A stretch of 64,000 nucleotides of DNA from Favolaschia claudopus (GCA_037176885.1 JAWWNJ010000004.1:620001-684000), one strand, 5' to 3'. Positions 22,927 through 36,860 are shown, counted from the first letter of the stretch. Numbers and translations are program-made. Notes: generated by a model not told the origin, from the sequence alone.

Positions 22927-24533
22927 ATGGCATCCAGCACATCTACACCTCCAACCGACCCAGTACAACCACAACAACCTAAGCAACCTTTCTTGTCTCC
23001 GCAAATTGCATCTTATTTTATAGGTAAGAACATTCTCGACTTGCTCCACCTCCCCTTGACTCTCGACGTAGCTGGTGGTTGCGCAGGTGCGGCGAGCCGC
23101 ACCGTTGTTAGTCCTTTAGAACGGCTCAAGATCATACAGTGGGTTATTACTTTCGTCTACACCGTTTTTTTCATGCGTTGTTCAGGCAAGTACAACCGCG
23201 AACGTCCGACCAGCAATATAGGTACGAAACCTCGCTAATGAATTCTATGTTTCAAACACTATAAATCAGAGGCGTATGGCGTTCGCTCGTTCGGATGTGG
23301 AAGGAGGAAGGAATGAGAGGGTTCGGCCACGTTTTCGACTCTTTCAACAGAGATTTTAATGTGCCCCTCCAGATTCATGAGAGGCAACGGGATAAATTGT
23401 ATTCGAATCGTACCATACTCGTGCGTGTTCCTGCTCTTTTCAAGGTGACGGCTACCTGAAACTATAAGTTTAGAGCCGGTGTGTTGCGCCTTCACTCTTT
23501 CAATCTGACTTGCCAAACTCAAATCACCGATACAGTGCAGTTCACGACATACGAACAATTGAAGAGGGTGCGACCATTGACGTTCATCTCGGACCTGTTA
23601 TTGACTGATGATGCAGTGGTTAACACAACATGGTAGCAAAGAATTAGACACGCCGAAACGATTAGCAGCAGGCGCCATGGCAGGCATATGCTCCGTCTGT
23701 AAGTGTTCTCGCCACCTTGGTCGCTCCTTCTCAATGTTTGCATAGGTTCGACATACCCGCTAGACCTCGTTCGCGCGCGTCTCTCTATCGCGACCGCTTC
23801 CATACCAGTGTCGGTCGCGTCACAAACAAAACCACCGCCGACAAACGGTCCAAAGCTTTCCCTCTCGTCTGCCTACCACACTGCATCATCATCTGTCGCT
23901 GCATCAGATCTCTCTATTGTGGGCATGACGTCCAAGATAATGCGGGAGGAAGGCGGTATCCGCGGTTTGTATCGCGGCCTGGTGGCGACAGCGTTTGGGG
24001 TTGCGCCATACGTGGGTATTAATTTTGCTGCGTACGAGTTTCTGCGAGGCGTCATCACGCCGCCCGGGAAGACTAGCGTTGCACGCAAGCTGACTTGCGG
24101 TGCGCTGGCAGGTGTGTTTCAAAGCTTGTCTGTCATTTTCGTCAGCATGCAAGATGTTTGACGATGCGCAGGGTCCATATCTCAAACGTTGACCTATCCG
24201 TTCGACGTGTTACGACGGAAGATGCAGGTGACGGGCATGAAGTCGTCTGGTCTGGGTATCAAGTATACCGGTGCGATCGACGCATTGCAGGGAATTGTCC
24301 GGACAGAAGGGGTGCGGGGGCTATATAGAGGACTCTGGCCGAATCTGCGTGAGTTGCAAATCATGATGTCGGAGATGAAGCTGTATTTTTACCCCGTGCC
24401 TATCAGTCAAGGTCGCGCCGAGCATTGCAACAAGCTTTTTCACATACGAACTGGTAAGTGCAGTTACTGACTTTGAAGCACAATTCGCTCATGGTTTGGG
24501 TAGGTAAAAGACTATCTTGTATCGAGGTATTAG
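22927..24533 (+). CDS. Mitochondrial carrier (YPR011C-like), with a 5-base exon
   Basis: Solute carrier 25 family protein of the inner mitochondrial membrane. All three signature repeats are visible: PLERLKII, PLDLVRARL and PFDVLRRKM, each followed by EEG-type helices (EEGMRGF, EEGGIRGLYRGL, EGVRGLYRGLW). The sequence resembles the fungal APS/PAPS transporter-like branch (AGGCAGAASRTVVSPLERLK), but substrate assignment is tentative. The conserved IVPYSAVQFTTYEQLKR is restored only if introns 23421-23473 and 23479-23535 flank a 5-base exon AGCCG (23474-23478). The last exon encodes VKDYLVSRY and is joined by a further small intron. Confidence 0.88.
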
Positions 24534-24685
24534 GGTGGCGGGCAAACGGACATGGGATAATTATTCTAGTGTAGAGGATTAGTTTTCTAATATTTTAGAG
24601 GTGCAATCAAAGAGTTACGTTATTGTTGCGGATGATCGTCGCCGGGAGGTGTGGATTCAAGTTTGCGCGTTGACCAGGTTGAATA

Positions 24686-27600
24686 ATGCCCTCCCCATCC
24701 TCCCCGAGTCGGCCTGGAGTCGCCAGCGCTACCTCCTCCCTATCCTCCACTTCCTCCGCCGGTTTCTCGTCTTCTGCGGCTTCCGACTCGAGCCAATCTG
24801 ATAATGCATCGTCAGACCACGACCACGCAGCTGCCTCCCTGCACCAGCCTGCTGGGAAATACACGGCTCCGTCTGCGCACTCGTCTTCTCAAGCCCATGT
24901 CATGGGCCAAAACGAAAGCAAGGCCTCCTTGGTCAATTCGCCGTCTTCGCCCAAGCAAAATGGCTTCTACGTTGCTGCCGCGACGGGCTCCAAGCTCAAG
25001 CGCGCCTTCGCCGCTCGTAGGAAGAAGTCAGAGGACATAGCGGCAGTTGGCGGCCAATCCCATGCTGCTTCGAGGCAAAAGGGTCCCCGACAGCTTACTC
25101 TACAGGTTGCTCAGGCTTTTAGCGGCAAAAAGCCGAAGGAAGGATTGTCCCCAATTCCTCCGACTCCTCCGCCCAAACCCTCTTCGATGCAGGTGTCCAA
25201 GCGACCAATACCACCACCTCCGCCAATCCCAACCTCATCTCTTCCTAGTCGGGGCTCTATCATGCCCATTACGCCTGGTGTGTCGTCTGCGGTCAACTTC
25301 ATGATTAAACAGGAAGAGGCCAAGGCTGCTGCGGAGTGGGAGAAGCTGCGAGCACGGGAGAAAGAAAAGGGTCAGGACCAGGAGGCAGACAAAAGCGAAA
25401 CCAAGGAGACTTGGAGGCGCAGCGATGCTACCATAACTCAACAGCGTCCCGGCGCTGCGACGGCAACGCGTGCCTCGCGCCCTGTTTCAACGGCAGAGTC
25501 ACTCCAGTCCACTCACACTGTCGTGCCGGTCAACAAACGGCTCAGCGCGCTCGTTACGGACGCTGACTTTGGCATGGCCGAAGAGGATGAGGCGAATTCG
25601 TCGAATTATAAGTCGTCCCCTACGGCTTCGGTGCGTTCCACCAAGCCGCGATCCATGTCGCTTAATACTGGAACCTCACATCCGTTCAATTCCTCGGGTT
25701 CACCTCCCATGTCTCCCAAGCTGTCTTCCGAAACCGCGCCTCCCATGTCTCCTTCGATATCGGTTCGCGAGACACCGACATTGACTAAGGCTGCCGCAAA
25801 TGGTATCATAGCGCCCTCTAGCTCTGGACTGCAATCGACCGGCAATAATATACGAGGTCGTTTAGCCGCTTGGACTGCTACGAACAACTCCACTCATTCG
25901 TCGTCCGTGCCCCGTCCAGAAGCTCCGGCTCCCGCCGTCCACAGACAGCCGGCAGTGAGCACCGGATTCTCTCCTGCAGCTGGGTTTGCGAAGCGCGCTG
26001 TGGAAAAGATGGGGCGAGCGTGGGGTGGGTTCAGTTCAGCGTCCAAGGATTCGGGATATTCTTCTTCCTCGTCGGCGAGCACGGCGCCTTCATCCTACTC
26101 AAATGTCGACTACAGCCTGGCGCGAACAAATTCTAATAACAATGGACAGTCCTCCGGCAAGGCACCGAAGCACCGCCGAACACCAAATGCGCCATCCAGT
26201 AATTGGAGCATAAATTCGTCCAACCAGTCTTCTTCTATTTCCGATATGGAAGCGTTTGCGCCGCCCGTGGGACCCATCTTAGGGCAACGCCTCCGTGGTC
26301 CACTGAGAGTCACTATGGGGGGAACTAGTGTTGGAAACGTTGTATTTGGTGGGAGACTGAAGGTGGTTGTCAATGAGACTTCTGTCACAACCGGCGGTCG
26401 CCGTGGACGAGATGTTGAGGCTGCCGGGAACCAGCGAGAGGTTAGCCTTCCCTTGTTGAGGCAGCTGGAATGCAGGAAATTACCGGCGCTCGTGGTGCGA
26501 TGTGCACAGCACATTTTGATATGGGGAGTACAAGAAGAAGGCCTCTTTCGGTGAATAGTTGCGGTTATTTTCCAATTTTATTATTTAGCTAACTTTTCAT
26601 AGCGTATCAGGGCGTCCCTCTCACACTTCGAAATTACGGAGCGAATTCGACACTGGTGCGTAATTACACTTTTCCATAGAGCTTACATGAATCTCGACTT
26701 TTGCAGGAGCTGATTGGGACATGACCGAATGTACGCCTGGCGATCTGGATCCGCATGCCGTGGCTTCAGTGTTCAAGGCATTTCTTCGTGAATGTAAGCC
26801 CTGCTCTTTTGTGAATTGTACAATGGATTAATGGGATTTCTAGTACCCGAACCTATCCTTACTCAAGGGCTGATTCCCTACTTTGAAGCCGCATTAGTGC
26901 AAGAAAGCACTCTCAACGAACAAGACAAAGCTTCGCGACCGAAAGGTCCGGTGGGACCCTCACTTCCTTCCGGTCCAAAGAGCGGCGGCCCACAAATGCG
27001 CAAACCTCCATCACTGTCCACTTTGGCCATGCCCAATTTTAACTCTATTCGACCACCTTCTCAGACTTTGCGCGACGCTCTCAAGTCGTTGATCGCTCAG
27101 CTGCCCGTCGAAAATAGAGATCTTTTGAGGACCGTCACAGAACTCATACAAGCTACCGCCAAAAACAGCAGGGAAACGAAAATGCCTTTGAGTAATCTTC
27201 TTTTGGTGTTTTGCCCCAGTCTCAACATGAATCCGCCCCTGTTGCGCGTTTTATGTGAGGCTGAAGGTATCTGGGGAGATGATCATACAGAGGAGTCCGA
27301 GTCCGACGTTCCTGACGTAGTGGACATCAAGAGGGAATCAGTGTTGGATATCAGAGCTCCTGAGGCTCCCTCACCTGCTTCAGATAGCGAGTCGGAGGTC
27401 TCTGTTCATGTGCCGAAATCCATACCTTCTCCAACCGAAAGCTTGCGGCCGCGGTCACCTGGAGCAAGAACCCAACGTATGCATCCTGCAGCCATGTATC
27501 TGGATCACGACGATTCAAATGATGAATCGTCCCTACTGCAAGTGTCAAGAATGCTTGCGGATGACGCTGTTCCATCTCATCCTCAGTTGGATGACTTCTC

Positions 27601-28567
27601 CTCAGTGTCGACTTCTGAAGACACATCGCTTGAAACCCGGCTAGATGCCCCATCGCCCTTACTTTCCTCTTCGGCGGAGTCACTCGCTACGCCATCCAGT
27701 GGTCCTTCGCTTGAACGTCTCCCGTTTGTGGAAGGGAAGGATTATGATGGCCCGGAGTCTCCGCTGATTATTGCAGACCCCGCAGACTCCTCACCCTACA
27801 ATCGACCTCCTCGTCGACCTGATATAAGCGGACCCCTGGGCTCGCCTGTACAATTTCCAACTATCGCCGGCACTTCACCAGTAACACCGCTCTCTTCAAC
27901 ACGCCCTATTCCTACCTTATCATTGCCTAGTCTAACGCCAGCGAATTTCTCCCCGAAATCTGACCATAGTTCCCCCAGTGGTTCCGCCCCTTCTTCCCCC
28001 ATTCGCAGGCTAAAAAAACCTTCGTTGCAACTCTTGTTTTCCAAACGCTCTGCCTCTCCGCTAACCCCTTCTCCCTCCGGCGGGCTTCCCTTCATCTCGG
28101 GGCCGTATCTTCAGTCGTCCAAGGCTTCATCCGAGACTTCACTGTCCACTCCTCTAACCGCCGTTACTGCTCCAGAAGGGAGCAGTCTAAATTTACCTCC
28201 TGTTCTCGACACTCCAATCGAGTCGTCGTCTCTTCGACTTAATCTGGGGATCGAGGATAGTCCTGAAATCGCTCGAGGCGAATCAAAACACGGTCGTGTG
28301 GTAGATGATGAGTCTCCTGAACCGGAGTCTCCGTTACCTGTTCTTGGGCAGACTCCGATTGCAGATTGGTACAAGGCTCCATCGAGCTCGAGTCTTGCAG
28401 TCAATCATCTGCGACCGAATCCTACTCGGAAAGTGTCCAAAGCCTCCATCTCATCTACGGCCTCTTCCAATCGTCTGGGGATCTTGGACCCCGACGATGA
28501 CGAGGAGAATTGGACGCAGAGTGTGCTTTTGGCCGCCGACATTGATTGGAAGACACAGGGACCTTGA
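24686..28567 (+). CDS. Large RhoGAP-domain protein
   Basis: GTPase-activating protein for Rho/Cdc42-type GTPases. The first about 550 residues are Ser/Pro-rich, probably disordered, with poly-Pro (IPPPPPIPTSSLP). The RhoGAP domain spans 26460-27290: LPALVVRCAQHILIWG, the arginine finger EEGLFRVSG, ADWDMTECTPGDLDPHAVAS, FLRELPEPILT, LPVENRDLL, MPLSNLLLVFCPSLNM. The long C-terminal half is again Ser/Pro-rich. Introns are 26551-26602 (splitting the finger Arg codon), 26656-26706 and 26794-26843. A basic/Pro-rich insertion (about 26930-27060) sits inside the GAP domain. CDC24, the matching type of exchange factor, lies 5 kb downstream on the other strand. Confidence 0.9.
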
Positions 28568-28714
28568 AGGGAAACACAGACGGATTTATACCATCCTTTT
28601 TTTGCTTGCTTTGGAGTATGGCTACTCACATATGTAATACTATCTATTCACTGCATTACTTAGTTTATTCAACCTATTATCGTTTTCAACTTCGCTTGAG
28701 TAAGTGATGACTAC

Positions 28715-28737
28715 GTGACGTCACTCACGCGACGCGT
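28715..28737. promoter_or_regulatory. CRE-like TGACGTCA and ACGCGT upstream of GH63 gene
   Basis: GTGACGTCAC at 28715-28724 contains the perfect ATF/CREB site TGACGTCA; ACGCGT follows at 28732-28737, 18 bases before the start codon. Regulatory use is inference. Confidence 0.35.
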
Positions 28738-28754
28738 CTTGACTTCGTTCTACG

Positions 28755-31700
28755 ATGGCGTCCAGCGTGGCTCGTATTCAAGATAGACTTTTTGGGCGCA
28801 CTACCAACGACCCTGAAACTACTCAGGAACGCGACCCTGGTCTCACCATCAACATTCCAAAGCCTCCCGCTGCCCCAATCCAACCACCCAAACTCCAAAA
28901 GCCCGCCTCTTCTTTTCCCAACGATCTCGCCGAGCGTGACAGGAAGACGTACTGCGAGAGACTCGCAGAGAAACTTGGTTCGAAGTATAATGGAGCTGAG
29001 CGATATCGTCTTGCTCAAGATGAGAAGAAGGAACGCCATTGGAAGCGTTGGGGTCCATATCTCAGCGACAGACAATGGGTTCGTGTTTCATTGCGATGCG
29101 AGAGGATCAATTCAATCTAACCAGCCAATAGGCCACGGTTCGTGAAGACTATTCAGGCAATGGCGACGCTTGGAGCCATTTCCCACATGAACACGCTCGA
29201 TCTCGTGCGTATCGATGGGGTGAGGACGGTATTGCAGGAATCTCCGATAATCACCAGCGTCTCTGCTTCGGTCTTTCGCTCTGGAACGGACAGGATCCTA
29301 TTCTCAAAGAGCGTCTCTTTGGTGTCACTGGCCACCAAGGAAATCATGGCGAGGACGTCAAGGAACTCTATTATTACCTCGATTCTACTCCGACACATTC
29401 TTATATGAAGTTTCTCTACAAGTACCCTCAGCGCCGCTACCCTTATGAAGATCTTGTCACCGAGAACCAAAACCGGAATCGCGATGTTGCCGAATACGAA
29501 ATCTTAGATTCTGATGCCTTCCAGGACGACAAATACTGGGATGTTTTCGTAGAGGTAAGCGCGATTCAAAGTAGTTCTCTATCAGTCCCTCATGTCATCT
29601 TATCTCAGTACGCGAAAGAGGAAGACGACCCCGACAATCTATACATTCGCATAACCGCCTATAATCGGGGCCCTGATCCAGCTACCTTACACATAATACC
29701 GCAACTCTGGTTTCCAAACACTTGGTCTTGGGTCACAGAGAAACCGCCTATGCCGTCTATGTCCGCCTCGGTTCGCAGCGACATCAATTATGTCTCTGTG
29801 AAGCATCCATCTTTAGGAAAGACTCACCTGTTCTGCCTTCCTTCGCCTCCTCCGGTCAGTTCGAAAGGCATGTTCCCTTCCGACCAAGAAAACGACTCCA
29901 TTGAGCCGGATCTCTTATTCACCGAGAACAACACCAATTTCAGCAGACTGTATGGCGGAACCAATGAAACTCCATACGTGAAAGACGCGTTTCATGACCA
30001 TATTATCCCATCGCATCGCCCTCCGCCCTCGGAAGCACCGGAGGACCTCTTTTCGCAGAGGATTCGATCGAGAACCGCGTCATCTTTCGGTGGAGGATCT
30101 TCTCAGGAATCAGAGGAAGGACCTTGTACTCCATTCCCCCCAACTGCCCATTTCGTGAATCCAGAGCGCACGGGCACCAAGTCTGCGGCTCACTATGTCT
30201 TTGGCGATGTTCCCGGCCAAGGTGGTTGTGCCGTCGTCCGGATGAAGCTCACTCCTCTCTCCCCCAAGAAGGATCCAAGTCTTACAGACGAGATGTTGTT
30301 TGATGATGCAGTGGAGTCCCGGAGACAAGAGTCGGACGAATTTTATTCATCCCTCGTTTTTGGACCGATCAGCCAAGACCTTCAGCAAATCATGCGACAA
30401 GCCTTAGGCGGCATGTTATGGACGAAGCAGTTTTATCAATTCATACAAAAAGAGTGGATTGAGGGCGATCCGGCTCAACCCGCACCCCCGCCCGAACGGA
30501 AAAATGTTAGAAACAAGGTAAGAGAATTATCAATGCTGCATTCATCTCATTGAGCGCTTTGAATTTCAGGAATGGCGTCACATGCATATAGCCGATATTT
30601 TGTCCATGCCCGACAAGTATGTAGCGTTCACTTCCGTTCTCCAATTTAATTTGATTACCTGCACAAGATGGGAATACCCTTTCTTTGCGGCATGGGACAC
30701 GGCGTTCCACTGCATCCCGCTAGCCGTCGTTGATCCGGCATTCGCGAAAAAACAGTTGGACCTGCTCACACGTGAATGGTACATGAAGCCCGATGGCCAA
30801 ATTCCAGCCTACGAATGGAATTTTGGCGATGTCAACCCCCCGGTGCATGCATGGTGGGTGTCCAGTTCTTTCTGCGTTGTTGTCTTTTGCTGAGCTACTT
30901 GGCAGGGCGACTTTCCGAGTCTTCAAAATCGAACGAAGATTTCATGGCAAAGAGGACCTTGGGTTCCTTGAGCGGGTTTTCCAAAAGCTACTCTTAAATT
31001 TTACTTGGTAATACTCTTCAATGCATCCCGGCCATGACTCACGGGGATCCAGGTGGGTAAACCGTAAAGACCAAGGCGGCCATGGTGTCTTCGAAGGAGG
31101 TTTCTTGGGTCTAGACAACATCGGAGCTTTCAACCGCTCTGAGCCCTTGCCAACTGGAGGGGAACTTCGACAGGCCGATGGTACCGCTTGGATGGCGTTT
31201 TATTGCTTGAACATGTACGATTTTTTGGGCGTGTGGCTCGTCGCATTGAAACTTGACAGGTTGAATATGGCTTTGGAACTCGCCAAGCACAACGCAGTCT
31301 ATGAAGATATAGCTTCCAAGTTTTTTGAAGTAGACCGTTTTCGGTGATGCTGGCTTCTATCTAACAAAAATTGCCATAGCATTTCATATTCATCGCAGAC
31401 GCTATGACTTATAAAGTGGGCGACAATGAAATCAGTCTTTGGAATGAGCAAGATGGCATGTACTACGACGCCATTCACTTCGGTCCAGGAAACTCTATGC
31501 AGCTGCCGGTGCACAGTCTAGTTGGTCTCATCCCTCTGTATGCCACCCTGGTTCTCGAACCTTCAACTCTGAACCGGTTCCCCGGGTTCAAGAAACGGGT
31601 GGAGTGGTTCCTGGATCATCGTCCCGAAGTCTCTGCCAGAAACATGGCCAACATGAAAGGTAGTTCAAAAGGATTGTTTTGATTTTCTTGGTTGACTCCG

Positions 31701-32858
31701 TATCTAGTCGGGGGTAAAGAGCAGCGTCGGCTAATGGCCCTTGCAGACAAAGACCGCCTAGTCAAAATACTCGAGAAAATGTTGGACGAGGACGAGTTCC
31801 TGAGCGAGCATGGTATCAGATCGTCAGTCGACGTCCCCTCACTACACGCACAATCTGGCTGATTCACGACCAGACTATCGAAGTTGCACAAGGAACATCC
31901 GTGGGGAATGGATGTCAATGGACAACGCTATGAAGTTGGGTATTGGCCAGGCGATTCGCGATCCGGCATGTTTGGAGGCAATTCAAACTGGCGGGGGCCA
32001 ATCTGTATGTTTTCTCGCGACCATTTCTGGTTTGGTTCACGGCATGTCTCACTATCTTTCAGGGCTTGCGACCAACTTCCTGCTCATCGAGAGTCTGCAA
32101 CGCTTCTATCAGTACTATGGTGATGACCTCCAGGTGCGCTTTCTTGAGCAAAAACATACCCTTTCAGACTATCATTAACTGGATTCTCAGGTGGAGTGCC
32201 CGACCGGGAGCGGCGACTACATGAATCTGGCGTCTGTCGCTGAAGAGATCCAACATCGAATCATCCACATTTTCGGCCGTGACATGGAGGGGCGGCGTGC
32301 CGCCAACGGCGGAAACCCCAAGCTGGATCATGACCCTCATTTCCGTGACTATGTGTGGTTCTATGAGGTGAGAATCTCTCTTGCAGTGCCCGAACGGCTT
32401 CCTCCTCCTCTCCCCCTCGCTGAATTCATCTCACATATTTAGTTTTTCCATGGAGATGATGGGCGTGGACTGGGAGCTTCCCACCAGACTGGCTGGTAAA
32501 TATACCGTGGTACCTTCAGGATGATAGTTGACTTGAGACATTCTCAAGGTCTGGCCTCGTCGCCTACCACATTCTTCAGAGCGGCGTGCATTGCCGACTT
32601 CCGAAAACGCCACGTAGTGAGTGCCAGTTGTGTATATACTGAATTCGTCTCACTGCTCCCAAGCTCCTCGGGCCATTGTAAAGCATTACTTCGATGTATG
32701 TTTGACCGTCAAATCCTGAGGATATTCCGGTTTATTTTTCTTTCTAGGAAACTATCGATTCTCGTTCTGAATTCGGCGACGAAGCCAAGTCGGCCTTTAG
32801 CGTCATGAGTGCTTTTGATGCCAATACGCTCGGTGACATTTCGCCAGATGCGCTTTGA
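28755..32858 (+). CDS. Glycoside hydrolase family 63-domain protein
   Basis: The (alpha/alpha)6-barrel family includes processing glucosidase I and mannosylglycerate/glucosylglycerate hydrolases. The sequence includes [33 protein letters not shown], the long N-terminal beta domain ([20 protein letters not shown]), then the barrel with [16 protein letters not shown] (catalytic-acid region of the family), [30 protein letters not shown] and [10 protein letters not shown]. It lacks a signal peptide, so a cytosolic role differs from ER glucosidase I. The end reads [16 protein letters not shown]. About a dozen introns of 45-70 bases are needed; that at 29080-29131 joins SDRQW to ATVRED. Substrate not determinable. 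Confidence 0.88.
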
Positions 32859-33577
32859 AATTTTTGCATTGTCGAACCTGTAATACCAGCGTGCGTATCC
32901 GCCTCTCAGCTCACTTCCATAGAGTATCATCAATCGCATTAGACACGAAGCAATCAAATCTGTAGACGTAGAGAGTACTTTTTTTTGTAACATTGCAACG
33001 CATTTGGCATTGACACCCAGTTTTTTTTGAACGCGAATGGCTCTTATTATGCAACCCAGCCCCGCCACTGGCGGACTCGGTTGCCAGACCCCGAAATATA
33101 TACAGTGAAAATTGTTCTTGTCGAGAAACAATGGTGCCTTTTACTTGAGAAATCAAAGAATGGCCGGTACTTGGCACCGCTGCAGCAAGCTTTGACGATC
33201 TGCGGTTGCAACTGAAAACTACGTCGTCTTCAAGGGAGAGGTCAATTGGTTGTGTAAGCATGCAATCGAATATATAGCATTCCTCTAATACATGTTACAG
33301 TAGCGCGCTCCCAGTCACACAAAGGTAAAATCCGAGAGAAACAAATAACAGTTAGATAGCGGAGAGAGACGAGTCTCCAGAGAAATAGATAGACGTTAGA
33401 GAGCCAGAAGGAGTGGACGAATGATAATACAAGGAGTGACGGAAAGGAGCGTGCGCGTTTGTAATTCCCATTTATTAAGAGGGTTGAGACTAGTGGGAAA
33501 TCCAGATGACGATAATGAGACATGAAATGCGTAGTATCGGTGAGTGGGGAAAGGGCGTGAGGTCGATGATATGTCGG
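32859..33577. other. Intergenic region between convergent genes
   Basis: This 719-base stretch lies between the GH63 stop and the CDC24 stop. It is AT-richer, with several homopolymer T tracts, and I see no protein-like frame, RNA gene or repeat. Confidence 0.5.
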
Positions 33578-36500
33578 TCATGTCACAAAGAGAGTGACCT
33601 GCCCACCAGGTCGGTACTGCTCGAATGCCATCTGCACGTCTTCGGTGGACCCGAGCGATACCATATCGCCGTCTTCGTCTTTGTATTTGACGCGCAAAGG
33701 ACCGTCGTCGCGCCGCGGGCCGCAAAGGCGGATCTTGCGTCCGACTTTCTCGACTAGCTCGTCGTATTCGGTCGTTCGCGGGACCTGAATGACGAAGATG
33801 TCCTCATTGAAGTGCACCTTGACCTTGACGGGCGGATAGTTGTCCATCCTCCCCATGCCATTCATCGTAGGCGCACGCATACCTCCGCCAAGGGAAGATT
33901 CGCTTGAATTCTCAAACGGCGTGATGGGTGACGAGCTGTTGGGGGAATAGTCCGAACTGTCGCCCGTGGACTGACTCGACCCACTTTCCCGCTTGTTCAT
34001 TCCCATCGAAGTGGTCGATCGCGGGTTCCACTGACCCGTCGCCGGTAACGGTGGGGGTGTGGACTTTGGCAGGTAAGCTTGTGGCTGGCTGGCGCTCCGT
34101 GAGCGGGTCATCGGTGGCGGCGCCAACGGCGTCCCAGACGGTGCAGGCGGGAGCCCACCTGTTGGTGCTGGTCGGTAATTGTCGTTATCGTAAACCGACT
34201 TGAGCTTCGTTGAACTGAATTGACTCCGTAGCGGAGGTCGTGAACGGGGACCAGGACCCAAGCTGCCCGCGTCGGATCCATAGCCTGAACTGGACATGCT
34301 CGCGGAAGACGCGTTCGACTGAACACGCGTTTGTCGCGGTCGGTTGACGGCAGGGTTGGAAGGAGGGGGGACATTGTTCCGCCATTGAGCCATGACAGGA
34401 CCGTTGGTGTCTTCTGTCTGCGCCCGCGGCCGGTCGTAGCCTGGGACGGCATCACGTTCCGGTGGTAGGCTCTGGGCGTTGATACGCCGTGATCCCAGCG
34501 GTGTACCACGTCCAGAAAGGGTGCCAGACTGCGAGCTGTACGTCGAAGGCGGGTAATCCTCGTAGTCGTCTTCGTCGTTGTCAAATCCGAAGCCATCGTG
34601 CTGCGGATAACCTTGGGGCCCAGCAGCATAGGCCAAACCATTACTAGTATTGTTGACCTGATTGTAAAGGCTTTCCCCGCGACTACGTGTCGCGTAGCTC
34701 GGCCCAGGCATGTAGCCACCCTGGCCACCGGGAGCGTAGCCCGCAGGTTGCCGAGGGTTGGTGCTGTTGGCGATCTTGGACATGTTGCGCTCAGAAGCTC
34801 TCCGTTGTGCGGATTCCCGAATCAGTCGGTTGATTTGTGACTCCCACTGTTTCATTTGGTCCTCTCGCCGGCAGCGAAGAGTAAAGAATTCGAGATCATC
34901 ATCTCCTTTCCACCAAACCGCAAGCGGGAACTGGGAAGGGACTCCAGATACTATGCTCAGGATTAGACCCATCACAAGATAGGATGATTTGGACACGAAC
35001 CTGTAGAGTTTCTCGGAGACACGGGCACAGCTTGCGTGACATTACCGAGGAAGATACGGCCTTTGAGAAGGAGGGGTGTGTTTCTCTTCTGTGGCTGACC
35101 AACACCACCGGGAAGTGCAGACATCGTGGGCGGTGCAGATTGTTTCTTGAGGATGGAGTTGCTTTTGCTGACCTTCTTGCCATTCGGAGGTGCGCCGAGG
35201 GCTTCCTTGCAACACAGGATGATCTTCTCGAAGAGGAATACATGATATTCCCGGTCGATGTCGGATTTCGTCACGACGAAAATATCATCAAGAAGAAGTT
35301 CACCGAAATTCTCAAGGTGATGGCCCTTCCAATCGTCCACGCGCGAATACAGCGATTTAACGGTTTGCTCGTTCTCGGCGCGACGCTGAGCTTCGTTGAT
35401 CTTGTCTGCTATTCGTTTTGCGGCATCGGATCCGATCTTCAGCTCTTCATAGTGTTGATATCCGGCCGCCGACGATGCCTTGATCAAGGACTGCAAAATT
35501 GTCGAGATGAGGAGTGAATTGACAAACAGACGGAACGGAAAGATGCGCACGTCAAGCAGAAGTGGATACTTGCACACGCGCTGAATCGGCTTGATGAGGA
35601 AGGCGGGAAGCTCGGTTTTGACATTGATCAAATGGTTGAGGGCCTATTGACATGTGTTTGGTCAGAGGTCTGTTGGGCGTCACCAAGCCAACAAGCGATA
35701 CTCACGGTGAGATTCTGCTCATTGGCGAGCATGAGCTCGCAGGCGTTGCTGTAGTTGGCGCAGTAGGGCTCATAGACACTGAATTCATCTTCCTATTGTT
35801 CCCAAAACAGACAATGGACATTAGACAATGCAACATCCTAAAAGAGGACAAGGTCGTGCTTACAGCCTGCAGGAAATGCTGTCCCCATCGCTGGTCTTGC
35901 CACGGTAGCTCCGCAGTGCCCTCGAGGCGAATGAGGAACTTGCGTTGGAAATTAAGAAGCTTGTTCAGATTGGGGAAGAGGAGGTGAATCGTGTCTTGAT
36001 CAATGACATTACTCTGTGCCAGAGCAGTAGCGTATTTCTGCAAGAGAGTTATAAAACTGTCAAAAGGGCGGCTCAAAATGAAAATGCAAGGGACGCGCCT
36101 GCATGATCTCGAGATCCTGCACGAATTTGCGTTCCGTCTCAACCATTTCCTTGGTGATATTGTTGCGTGCGGCCTCTTGCGCATTAGCAGGGGGGGCGGC
36201 GGAGGCATTGTCGGAGGAAATGGAGTCGTAAGAGTCGTGAGAGGACATGAAGGCGGGGGATGGCGGTGACGTTTCAAACGCATCAGCCGGCAAGTGTTTG
36301 ACAATTGCGGTGACCGTTTCGACAACCTGGAGCGGGGTCAGCGGCGAGTAGATGAGGAAAGGAGGAGGAGGAGAGACCTTGACAAGGCCGTCAGTTGAGT
36401 TTCGGTCCCACAGATCGGTTACGGTAAAGAGTTCGCAGCCGGGGATGTTCTGGGTGACCTTGTCGGTGCGAATCTGCATGGCGAAGAGGGCGATAGCATG

Positions 36501-36860
36501 CTTCTTTGCACGGTCTGGATTTGTATCGTACTGCTCCTGGTTGAACTCTGAGTGATTGATTTTGTTGAAGCCCTGCTCGTCGGGAAGCTGATCAAAGATG
36601 TAGCAGAGGGGAATGCCGAGAGAGAATAGCTCCCAGAGCTGCGTGACGGGGTCTGTCGACTGACGGTTGTCGGGGGAGGCGAGAGAGAAGTAAACGTTGA
36701 AGCCGCGAATCTGCATCAACCTGGCGCGGAGAGCAGAACATCGCTGGTAGAGGGAGACGGACTGTGAGGCGGATTTGTTGAGAAGGTTGTTCATTTGAAT
36801 GGGGGAGTCGGAGGGTAGACCAGCTGTTGAGATGATTGACTTTTTGCGTCCAGCACTCAT
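33578..36860 (-). CDS. CDC24: CDC24-type Rho guanine nucleotide exchange factor
   Basis: Activates Cdc42 for polarity and hyphal growth at the cell cortex. Domains in order: CH-like region (WELFSLGIPLCYIFDQLP, NKINHSEFNQEQYDTNPDRAKKH), DH domain (ITKEMVETERKFVQDLEIMQ, YSNACELMLANE, AFLIKPIQRVCKYPLLLD), PH domain (LLLDDIFVVTKSDIDREYHVFLFEKIILCC, LAVWWKGDDDLEFFTLRC), a long Ser/Pro linker with GYGSDAGS, and a C-terminal PB1 domain (KVKVHFNEDIFVIQVPR, YKDEDGDMVSLGSTEDVQMAF) used for scaffold binding. The start MSAGRKKSII is chosen over an in-frame CTG-type upstream extension. Divergent from the Rap1-like gene, with 130 bases between the starts. Confidence 0.93.
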
